Source: Streptomyces sp. NBC_01498
GTDB lineage: Bacteria; Actinomycetota; Actinomycetes; Streptomycetales; Streptomycetaceae
Direction: 5' to 3'
DNA length: 64,000 nucleotides
NCBI RefSeq assembly: GCF_036327775.1
Contig: NZ_CP109598.1
Span: 4,724,001-4,788,000 of the forward strand
Position numbers and translations under genes: made by a program. The notes under the pieces are model-generated. The model was given only the letters and a program-made list of their open reading frames with translations. It was not told the origin of the DNA and did not search any database. Numbering within the stretch: position 1 is the first letter of the stretch; each line of letters begins with the position of its first letter. Positions 9,771-15,724 of the stretch are shown here, one piece after another.

Positions 9771-9824
9771 TCGGAACACGATGGCGCCGGGACGCCGCCC
9801 CTCGGACAGCAGGGAGTCACAGTC

Positions 9825-10058
9825 ATGGCCAGCAAGGCTGAGAAGATCGTCGCCGGTCTCGGCGGCATCGAGAACATCGAAGAAGTCGAGGGCTGCATCA
9901 CCCGCCTCCGTACGGAGGTCGTGAACCCGGACAAGGTCGACGAGGTCGCGCTGAAGGCCGCAGGGGCGCACGGCGTCGTCAAGATGGGCACCGCCGTCCA
10001 GGTCGTCATCGGTACGGACGCCGACCCGATCGCCGCCGACATCGAAGACATGCGATGA
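9825..10058 (+). CDS. nagF: PTS EIIB component, glucose/GlcNAc type
   Basis: 77-aa stand-alone EIIB domain. The phosphorylated cysteine lies in the signature GCITRLR at about residue 24, and the GAHGVVKMGTAVQVVIG segment completes the fold. It transfers phosphate from EIIA to GlcNAc bound in EIIC. It is divergent from the EIIC gene with about 200 bp of shared control region. The length is normal for Streptomyces separate EIIB proteins. Confidence 0.95.
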   Translation: MASKAEKIVAGLGGIENIEEVEGCITRLRTEVVNPDKVDEVALKAAGAHGVVKMGTAVQVVIGTDADPIAADIEDMR

Positions 10059-10112
10059 CATGACGGACGACCAGGGCTGAGCCGCCGAGAGCCCGCGCGG
10101 CCACCCCGCACC

Positions 10113-10170
10113 GAGGGGCCCGATCCGGACAACCGCCGTACCCCCGGCGGAGAACCGGAACGGGCCCCTC
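10113..10170 (+). terminator. Long hairpin between EIIB and rph
   Basis: GAGGGGCCCG at 10113-10122 is the complement of CGGGCCCCTC at 10161-10170. The intervening sequence has a further GGA/TCC-type pairing. It follows the EIIB stop by about 55 bases and ends 26 bases before rph. Confidence 0.6.
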
Positions 10171-10196
10171 ACCCATGTCCCGTTAGGCTCACCCCC

Positions 10197-10934
10197 ATGT
10201 CTCGAATCGACGGCCGCACCCCCGAACAGCTCCGCCCCGTCACCATCGAACGCGGATGGAGCAAGCACGCCGAAGGATCCGTCCTGGTCTCCTTCGGCGA
10301 CACCAAGGTCTTCTGCACCGCCTCCGTCACCGAGGGCGTCCCGCGCTGGCGCAAGGGCAGCGGCGAAGGCTGGGTCACGGCCGAGTACTCGATGCTGCCC
10401 CGCGCCACCAACACCCGCGGCGACCGGGAGGCCGTACGCGGCAAGATCGGCGGACGTACGCACGAGATCTCCCGGCTCATCGGGCGCTCGCTGCGCGCCG
10501 TCATCGACTACAAGGCCCTCGGCGAGAACACGATCGTGCTCGACTGCGACGTCCTCCAGGCCGACGGCGGCACCCGCACCGCCGCGATCACCGGCGCGTA
10601 CGTCGCCCTCGCCGACGCCGTCGAATGGGCCAGGACCAAGAAGATCGTCCGGGCCAACCGCAAGCCCCTGACCGGGACCGTCTCCGCGATCAGCGTCGGC
10701 ATCGTCGACGGCACGCCGCTGCTCGACCTCTGTTACGAGGAGGACGTGCGCGCCGACACCGACATGAACGTCGTCTGCACCGGCGACGGCCGCTTCGTCG
10801 AGGTCCAGGGCACCGCCGAGGCCGAGCCCTTCGACCGCGCGGAACTCGGCGCGCTCCTCGACCTGGCCACGGCGGGCTGCGCGGACCTCGCCGCCGTCCA
10901 GACCGCTGTCCTGGAAGAGACCCTCGCCAGGTAA
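10197..10934 (+). CDS. rph: Ribonuclease PH
   Basis: 245-aa phosphorolytic 3'-5' exoribonuclease that trims tRNA 3' ends. The start is the canonical [15 protein letters not shown]. The phosphate-binding and catalytic region contains [17 protein letters not shown], and [16 protein letters not shown] is the RNase PH signature. The usual neighbour rdgB lies downstream, separated here by one lipoprotein gene. Confidence 0.97.
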   Translation: MSRIDGRTPEQLRPVTIERGWSKHAEGSVLVSFGDTKVFCTASVTEGVPRWRKGSGEGWVTAEYSMLPRATNTRGDREAVRGKIGGRTHEISRLIGRSLRAVIDYKALGENTIVLDCDVLQADGGTRTAAITGAYVALADAVEWARTKKIVRANRKPLTGTVSAISVGIVDGTPLLDLCYEEDVRADTDMNVVCTGDGRFVEVQGTAEAEPFDRAELGALLDLATAGCADLAAVQTAVLEETLAR

Positions 10935-11042
10935 AGGGGCAACCAAGAAGCCCGTGTGCGGCGTCGTTACAGTCGCGACCGACAGGGGCGTACGGGGGAA
11001 GCCCGCGTACGCCCCACCGCACCAACGGGAGGGAACCCACCC

Positions 11043-11426
11043 ATGGCCTCGCGCCGACGAACCGCGGTGACCATCGCCGCCGTCCTGCTCACCTTCACCG
11101 GGGTGGCCGGCTGCGGCGCCCTCGACAAGGCCGTCGACTGTGTGAAAACCGCCGACGCCATAGCCACCAGCGTCAACAACCTCCAGCAGGCGATCTCCGC
11201 CGCCTCGAACGACGTGACCCAGGCCGAAGAGGCCCTGGACACCATCGACACCGAGCTGGACAACCTCCGGGACACCACGGACAACGCCGACCTCAGCAAG
11301 GCGGTCGGCGACCTCAGCACCGGTGTCGGCACCGTCCGCGAGTCCATCGAGAACGGTGACACCACCCCCGACCTCGCCCCCGTCACGGACGCGGCCGCCG
11401 AGATCGGCAAGGTCTGCACCCCGTGA
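11043..11426 (+). CDS. Small secreted lipoprotein
   Basis: 127-aa protein with a signal peptide (MASRRRTAVTIAAVLLTFTG) and the lipobox GVAGC at residues 20-24, so it should be a lipoprotein on the outer face of the membrane. The mature part is a predicted helical bundle with heptad-like spacing (NNLQQAISAASNDVTQAEEAL). Two further cysteines, one near the start (VDCVKTA) and one at the end (KVCTP), could form a disulfide. Its function is unknown. It lies between rph and rdgB. Confidence 0.85.
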   Translation: MASRRRTAVTIAAVLLTFTGVAGCGALDKAVDCVKTADAIATSVNNLQQAISAASNDVTQAEEALDTIDTELDNLRDTTDNADLSKAVGDLSTGVGTVRESIENGDTTPDLAPVTDAAAEIGKVCTP

Positions 11427-11433
11427 CCTGTCT

Positions 11434-11483
11434 CCGGTGCCGGTGCCGGTGCCGGTGACGATGCGGGTGCCGGTGCCGGTGAC
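11434..11483. repeat. CCGGTG hexamer tract upstream of rdgB
   Basis: Four consecutive CCGGTG copies (11434-11457), a short break, then more CCGGTG units up to about 11483. The tract ends 34 bases before the rdgB start. In one frame it would encode PVPVPV, but no gene is needed to explain it. Confidence 0.7.
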
Positions 11484-11517
11484 CGAGCACCCGGCGGGCG
11501 CGCGGATAATCGGCCCC

Positions 11518-12120
11518 ATGACCCGCCTGCTTCTCGCCACCCGCAACGCCGGGAAAATCACCGAACTCAGGGCCATCCTCGCCGACGCCGGTCTCACCCA
11601 CGACCTCGTCGGCGCGGACGCCCACCCCGACATCCCGGACGTCAAGGAGACCGGCGTCACCTTCGCCGAGAACGCCCTGCTCAAGGCGCACGCCCTGGCC
11701 CGCGCGACCGGCCACCCGGCCGTCGCCGACGACTCGGGCCTCTGCGTAGACGTCCTCGGCGGCGCCCCCGGCATCTTCTCGGCCCGCTGGTCGGGCACCC
11801 ACGGCGACGACCGCGCCAACCTCGACCTCCTGCTGGCCCAGCTCTCCGACATCGCGCCCGCCCACCGCACCGCCCACTTCGCCTGCGCGGCGGCCCTCGC
11901 CCTCCCGGACGGCACCCAGCACGTGGTCGAGGGCCAACTCCGCGGCACCCTGCGCACGACCCCGTCGGGCACGGGAGGCTTCGGCTACGACCCGATCCTC
12001 CAGCCGTCGGGCGAAACCCGCACCTGCGCCGAACTGACCCCGTCGGAAAAGAACGCGATCAGCCACCGGGGCAAGGCATTCCGCGCCCTGGTGCCGGTGG
12101 TGCGGGAGTTGCTGGGCTGA
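11518..12120 (+). CDS. rdgB: Non-canonical purine NTP pyrophosphatase RdgB/HAM1
   Basis: 200-aa house-cleaning enzyme that hydrolyses dITP, XTP and similar nucleotides to monophosphates. The signature start is MTRLLLATRNAGKITELRAIL. The catalytic and metal region contains FAENALLKAHALA and ADDSGLCVDVLGG, and the C-terminus holds GFGYDPIL and SHRGKAFRAL. The ATG at 11518 gives the family length. The open frame extends upstream through the CCGGTG repeat but this is not expected to be translated. Confidence 0.96.
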   Translation: MTRLLLATRNAGKITELRAILADAGLTHDLVGADAHPDIPDVKETGVTFAENALLKAHALARATGHPAVADDSGLCVDVLGGAPGIFSARWSGTHGDDRANLDLLLAQLSDIAPAHRTAHFACAAALALPDGTQHVVEGQLRGTLRTTPSGTGGFGYDPILQPSGETRTCAELTPSEKNAISHRGKAFRALVPVVRELLG

Positions 12121-12137
12121 GCCGGATCACAGCAGAG

Positions 12138-12170
12138 AGCCCGTGACCTTGGTTTCGAAGGTCGCGGGCT
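12138..12170. terminator. Bidirectional terminator, rdgB / tRNA
   Basis: AGCCCGTGACCTT (12138-12150) pairs with AAGGTCGCGGGCT (12158-12170) with one T-G mismatch. It lies between the rdgB stop and the 3' end of the minus-strand tRNA. Confidence 0.8.
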
Positions 12171-12179
12171 GCTGATACC

Positions 12180-12256
12180 TGGTGCGCCCGGTCGGATTCG
12201 AACCGACAACCACTAGTTTCTAAAACTAGCCTCTCTAGCCGTTGGAGTACGGGCGC
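12180..12256 (-). tRNA. tRNA with anticodon UAG (would read CUA), class I fold
   Basis: On the minus strand a full cloverleaf can be drawn. The acceptor is GCGCCCG/CGGGCGC (7 bp) with discriminator A and an encoded CCA (12180-12182). The D-arm starts CTC and contains G18G19. The anticodon arm is CTAGT/ACTAG with loop TTTAGAA, the variable loop has five bases (TGGTT), and the T-arm is GTCGG/CCGAC with loop TTCGAAT. The anticodon is UAG, which decodes the leucine codon CUA. A genuine tRNA-Leu should have a long variable arm, absent here, so the amino acid identity is uncertain. Its 5' end is only 7 bases from the HNH gene stop at 12264. Confidence 0.85.
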
Positions 12257-12263
12257 GTCCCCC

Positions 12264-13130
12264 TCACTTTACTTGAGCCCCGGGCGCCGGCTCGCGAGGT
12301 TTTCTACGACTGGCCCGGCACGAGTGAGTCTCCGTCTGGCTGTGGCACGAGGGGCAGAGGTACCGAAGGTTCTCGCGGCGATTGTCCAGCCGGTCCCCGT
12401 TGACGTGATCGATCTGTAGTACGAGGCGTTTGCCCTGCCAGAGGGTGCCGATACCGCAGGTGGCGCACAGGTGCGGCACGTGGAGATCATCGAGCGCGCG
12501 TCTCAGCGTCGCGGTTTTCGTTCGCGCCGACCCCGGCGGGAGGTGAACCAGAAGATCGGCCGCCGACTTACGACGTGCGGACGGAACGCCCCGGGCGTGC
12601 GCTTGCCCGGTGAAGTGAGCGACGGGGATGCCGTGTGTCGCCAGACTCCGTTTCAGCTGCGCACGGGCGGTGGAACTATCGGCGATACCGAGAGTTCTCA
12701 GCAGGCCCGCCAGGCTGCTGGATTTGACGACGGCGCCGACCAGTTCGGCTCGGGACGTGGTCGTCGGCCTGTGACGCCGTGCCGTGACGAAGTGGGAGGT
12801 GTCGATGCCGAAGCGGTCGAGCTGCTTGCGTATGTGGCCGTACGGGCTGTTCTCCGGCGGGAAGCCCAGGTACTCCAGCACTTCACGGATGCTGTGCGCC
12901 TGGGCGGCTGCCTCACGCAGTAACTCTTCGGAGTAGCTGCGGCGTTCTCGCGCGGGCAGTGACTCGTCGGCGAAGTGCGACGTGTCGATTCCGTAGAAGT
13001 CCAGCCGCCTTTGAAGGTAGGCGCGTGTGTTGCTGCCCAGGGGGGCGTTCACTCGGCGCATCAGATCGACAAGGCTGACGGATTCCTCGGCGGCTCGCGC
13101 GAGCACTTCCGCCGGATACTTGAGGCTCAT
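12264..13130 (-). CDS. HNH endonuclease with repeated DNA-binding-like modules (1)
   Basis: 288-aa protein from the ATG at 13130. It starts with repeated modules of roughly 55-65 residues, each ending GIDTSHF or a variant (DFYGIDTSHF, DRFGIDTSHF, ATHGIPVAHF), with helical segments such as VLEYLGFPPENSPYGHIRKQL. The C-terminus is a zinc-type HNH nuclease: LCATCGIG, then LQIDHVNGDRLDNRRENLRYLC and PSCHSQTETH. The catalytic HVNG, the N in RRENL, and both CxxC pairs are intact. The start overlaps the stop of the upstream gene as ATGA, so the two are coupled. A diverged tandem duplicate is the simplest explanation. The biological target is unknown; a homing or defence role is possible. Confidence 0.85.
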   Translation of the reverse strand: MSLKYPAEVLARAAEESVSLVDLMRRVNAPLGSNTRAYLQRRLDFYGIDTSHFADESLPARERRSYSEELLREAAAQAHSIREVLEYLGFPPENSPYGHIRKQLDRFGIDTSHFVTARRHRPTTTSRAELVGAVVKSSSLAGLLRTLGIADSSTARAQLKRSLATHGIPVAHFTGQAHARGVPSARRKSAADLLVHLPPGSARTKTATLRRALDDLHVPHLCATCGIGTLWQGKRLVLQIDHVNGDRLDNRRENLRYLCPSCHSQTETHSCRASRRKPREPAPGAQVK

Positions 13131-13762
13131 GTCCCGGGCCCTCGCTTCCGGCCGCGATACGTGTCCGTCACAGCGTGGCAGTTGGGGCAGAGCAGTCGCA
13201 GGTTCGAAGCGCGGTTGTCCCACCAGTCGCCGTTGATGTGGTCGACCTGCAGTCTCAGCGGCCGGCCGTTCCAGGTCGCGCCGGTCGCGCACATCGCGCA
13301 GGACTCCGGTACTCCGCCCAGCAGAAGCTCCCGCAGCAGGCGCGCTCCGGGAGTGCGGCCTTGCTCCGGGAGACCGAGGCGGAGGAGTTCACCAGGCTTT
13401 TTCGAGCGTCGCGGCCTCTGGGCGAAATGCGCCGTGTCGATTCCCAGCGCCGCGATACGCCGGTTGATGTGCGCGTGATTGCCGCCCACCGGGCTGATGC
13501 CCAGGTGCCTCAGTACGTCCTTGACGCTTGTCGACGCGGCGACGGCCGCCCGCAACCGTTCTTCCGTGTGCCGGACGCGTCCCGAGGTGAAGTGAGCCGT
13601 GTCTATGCCCCACTCCGTCAGCTTCTGGCGAAGATAGCCACGGCGGGCCGGTGTCGGGGTTCTGCCAAGCAGGCACAACGCCTCGTCCAGGTTCGTGGTC
13701 GAGCGAGCGGCTGTCCGCAGTGTCTCGCGCGTATATCTCGGCCCCACGGGCCCCCTCCGCAT
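13127..13762 (-). CDS. HNH endonuclease with repeated DNA-binding-like modules (2)
   Basis: 211-aa paralogue of the following gene. The ATG at 13762 (MRRGPVGPRYTRETLRTAA) was chosen because upstream sequence loses similarity to the module. Two modules end EWGIDTAHF and ALGIDTAHF. The nuclease part has SCAMCATGATWNGRPLRLQV, DHINGDWWDNRASNLRLLC and PNCHAVTDTYRGRK, all ligands present. It is translationally coupled to its neighbour (ATGA at 13127-13130). The pair forms a two-gene unit pointing into the tRNA. Confidence 0.85.
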   Translation of the reverse strand: MRRGPVGPRYTRETLRTAARSTTNLDEALCLLGRTPTPARRGYLRQKLTEWGIDTAHFTSGRVRHTEERLRAAVAASTSVKDVLRHLGISPVGGNHAHINRRIAALGIDTAHFAQRPRRSKKPGELLRLGLPEQGRTPGARLLRELLLGGVPESCAMCATGATWNGRPLRLQVDHINGDWWDNRASNLRLLCPNCHAVTDTYRGRKRGPGT

Positions 13763-13901
13763 CCGGCCGCACGTTCGCCGCCTCGTACGGATCAACGAAC
13801 CGCTGTTCGGATGGTCACGACCGCCCCGCGGACGGATCGTCACGCCCGCCCGGCCCCCTGCCGGGCCCACCCGCGGTGGACCCGGCTGTCGCAGCCGGAC
13901 C

Positions 13902-14369
13902 TCAGATGCCGAGGTCCTTGATGATCTTCGCGACGTGGCCGGTCGCGCGGACGTTGTACAGCGCGCGCTCGACCTTGCCCTCCTCGTCCACGACGACCGT
14001 CGAGCGGATGACACCCGTCACCGTCTTGCCGTAGAGCTTCTTCTCGCCGAAGGCGCCGTACTCGGTGAGGACCGACTTGTCGGTGTCGCCGACCAGGGTG
14101 ACCTTCAGGTTCTCCTTGTCGCGGAACTTGGCCAGCTTCTCCGGCTTGTCCGGCGAGACGCCGATGACGTCGTAGCCCGCGCCGGCCAGCACGCCGAGGT
14201 TGTCGGTGAAGTCGCACGCCTGCTTGGTGCATCCGGGGGTAAGCGCCGCGGGGTAGAAGTAGACGATGACCTTGCGTCCCAGGTGGTCGGCGAGCGAGAC
14301 CTCGTTGCCGTCCGCGTCGGGCAGGGTGAAGGCGGGGGCGGTGTCGCCGGGCTGAAGTCGCTCGCTCAT
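13902..14369 (-). CDS. bcp: Thioredoxin-dependent thiol peroxidase (Bcp/PrxQ)
   Basis: 155-aa atypical peroxiredoxin reducing peroxides with thioredoxin. The peroxidatic cysteine is in FYPAALTPGCTKQACDF (about C48), with the PrxQ-type resolving cysteine five residues later in the same segment. The usual IVYFYP and GVSPDKPEKLAKF motifs are present. The start ATG at 14369 has a good GAGGAG upstream. It is the conserved core-gene neighbour of rdgB in Streptomyces, here separated from it by the HNH pair. Confidence 0.95.
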   Translation of the reverse strand: MSERLQPGDTAPAFTLPDADGNEVSLADHLGRKVIVYFYPAALTPGCTKQACDFTDNLGVLAGAGYDVIGVSPDKPEKLAKFRDKENLKVTLVGDTDKSVLTEYGAFGEKKLYGKTVTGVIRSTVVVDEEGKVERALYNVRATGHVAKIIKDLGI

Positions 14370-14527
14370 GGTTCTCCTCGGTACGGGGGCGGACTGGCGC
14401 CCGGATGCATCAGTGCGAGCGTAGTAGGGGCGCCGCGGGGTGCGAGCGCGGCCGAGCTGACAGACTGTCCGTGAAGGCGGAGCATCGAAGGACCAACCCA
14501 CCGGACCACGACCACGGAGGCAGCGCG

Positions 14528-14848
14528 GTGTCGGATGCCAGGACCCCTGCGCAGATCGAGGCGGACATCGTCCGCAGGCGCGACCAGCTCGCCGAGACGC
14601 TCGACGAGATCGGCGTGCGGGTGCACCCGCAGACGATCGTGGGCGACGCGAAGGCCCGGGTGGTTTCCCGGGTGGACCAGACCGCGGGCCGGGCGTTCGT
14701 CGCGGTGAACCGTACGGTGTCGGGCGTGCGGGACACCTTCGTCTCGGAGGACGGCGCCCCCCGGCTGGAGCGGCTCGTCCCGATCGCGCTGATCGCCGTC
14801 GGCCTGGTGGGTCTGCTCACGATGTCGGCGCGCCGCCGCCGGTTCTGA
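14528..14848 (+). CDS. DUF3618 membrane protein
   Basis: 106 aa from the GTG at 14528, starting VSDARTPAQIEADIVRRRDQLAETLDEIGVRV, the conserved DUF3618 N-terminal helix. A single C-terminal membrane helix (PIALIAVGLVGLLTM) is followed by a basic tail ARRRRF. The topology suggests a cytosolic N-terminus anchored to the membrane. The function is unknown. Divergent from bcp. Confidence 0.85.
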   Translation: MSDARTPAQIEADIVRRRDQLAETLDEIGVRVHPQTIVGDAKARVVSRVDQTAGRAFVAVNRTVSGVRDTFVSEDGAPRLERLVPIALIAVGLVGLLTMSARRRRF

Positions 14849-14906
14849 GCCCCCCGCGTCACCCCTCCGGCGTACGGGGCGCGGGCGGGCGGGTAGGTTC
14901 GTCGGC

Positions 14907-15257
14907 GTGAGCGACACTTCTCCCGGCACCTCGCACGACAAGCTGCCCATCCGGATGCTGCACGACCGGGTGCTGGTCAGGACCGACATCCCCGAGGGAG
15001 AACGGCGTTCGTCCGGTGGGATCGTCATCCCGGCGACGGCCGCCGTGGGACGGCGCCTCGCCTGGGCCGAGGTGGTGGCCGTCGGCCAGAACGTCCGGGC
15101 GGTGGAGCCCTCGGACCGGGTGCTGTACGACCCCGAGGACCGTGCCGAGGTCGAGGTCCGGGGCGTGGCGTACGTCCTGATGCGCGAACGCGACCTGCAC
15201 GCGGTGGCGGCGGACCGCTTCGAGGGCTCGGACGACTCGACGGGGCTGTACCTGTAA
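14907..15257 (+). CDS. GroES-like (Cpn10-fold) protein
   Basis: 116-aa protein starting at GTG 14907. The core MLHDRVLVRTDIPEGERRSSGGIVIPATA resembles the Cpn10 mobile-loop region, and EVVAVGQNVRAVEPSDRVLY matches the beta-barrel. It is a diverged GroES relative without a GroEL beside it, and is conserved next to the SMR gene in Streptomyces. A true co-chaperonin role is not certain. Confidence 0.85.
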   Translation: MSDTSPGTSHDKLPIRMLHDRVLVRTDIPEGERRSSGGIVIPATAAVGRRLAWAEVVAVGQNVRAVEPSDRVLYDPEDRAEVEVRGVAYVLMRERDLHAVAADRFEGSDDSTGLYL

Positions 15258-15267
15258 GCACGTGCCC

Positions 15268-15299
15268 GAAGGGCCGGTGACCTTGGTCACCGGCCCTTC
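15268..15299. terminator. Strong terminator after the GroES-like gene
   Basis: Perfect 15-bp stem: GAAGGGCCGGTGACC (15268-15282), loop TT, GGTCACCGGCCCTTC (15285-15299). It precedes the promoter and riboswitch of the SMR gene. Confidence 0.9.
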
Positions 15300-15313
15300 C
15301 GGCGTTCCTTTGC

Positions 15314-15372
15314 TACGTTGGAGGGACCCCGACGAGACGCGCCGTACCGGGTCAAAGGTAAAGACGACGCAC
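15314..15372 (+). promoter_or_regulatory. Guanidine-III (ykkC-III) riboswitch with its promoter
   Basis: A TACGTT -10 box at 15314-15319 is followed after a few bases by sequence closely resembling the ykkC-III consensus. CCCCGACGAG is at 15327-15336, GCGCCGTACC at 15339-15348, GGTC follows, then AAGACGACGC at 15361-15370. The two conserved arms that form the pseudoknot class are present in the right order and spacing. Placement directly before a SugE-type exporter fits guanidine-induced expression. The identification comes from remembered motif similarity and was not scored with a covariance model. Confidence 0.8.
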
Positions 15373-15403
15373 CCGTTGTCCGCGCTCCGCCGGAGGTGCC
15401 GTC

Positions 15404-15724
15404 ATGGCCTGGGTTCTGCTCGTTGTCGCCGGTCTGCTCGAAGTCGGGTGGTCGGTCGGTATGAAGTACACCGACGGATTCACCCGGCTGTGGCCCAGCC
15501 TCTTCACCGGCGCGGGCATCGTCGCCAGCATGCTGCTGCTCGCGCAGGCCGCCAAGGCCCTGCCGATCGGTACGGCGTACGGCGTGTGGGTCGGGATCGG
15601 CGCGGCCGGGGCGGCGGTCGTCGGGATGGCGGTGCTGGGCGAACCGGCGACGGCCGCGCGGATCTTCTTCGTGTGTCTGCTGCTGGTGGCCGTGGTGGGC
15701 CTGAAGATGACGTCGGGTCACTAG
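15404..15724 (+). CDS. sugE: SMR-family guanidinium exporter (SugE/Gdx)
   Basis: 106-aa four-helix small multidrug resistance protein. MAWVLLVVAGLLEVGWSVGM contains the essential membrane glutamate (E13), and KYTDGFTRLWPS and ALPIGTAYGVWVGIGA match the SugE/Gdx branch rather than EmrE. Members of this branch export guanidinium in exchange for protons, and the riboswitch-like leader supports that function. It ends convergently with the PBP gene, sharing four bases (15721-15724). Confidence 0.93.
   Translation: MAWVLLVVAGLLEVGWSVGMKYTDGFTRLWPSLFTGAGIVASMLLLAQAAKALPIGTAYGVWVGIGAAGAAVVGMAVLGEPATAARIFFVCLLLVAVVGLKMTSGH

Noticed and set aside
9627..9824. DasR operator between EIIC and EIIB
   Set aside because: Best candidates match fewer than half of the consensus positions.
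12180..12256. Reading the tRNA locus on the plus strand, where the loop would give anticodon CUA (amber suppressor)
   Set aside because: The T-loop TTCGAAT, the G18G19 pair and the CCA end are only in order on the minus strand.
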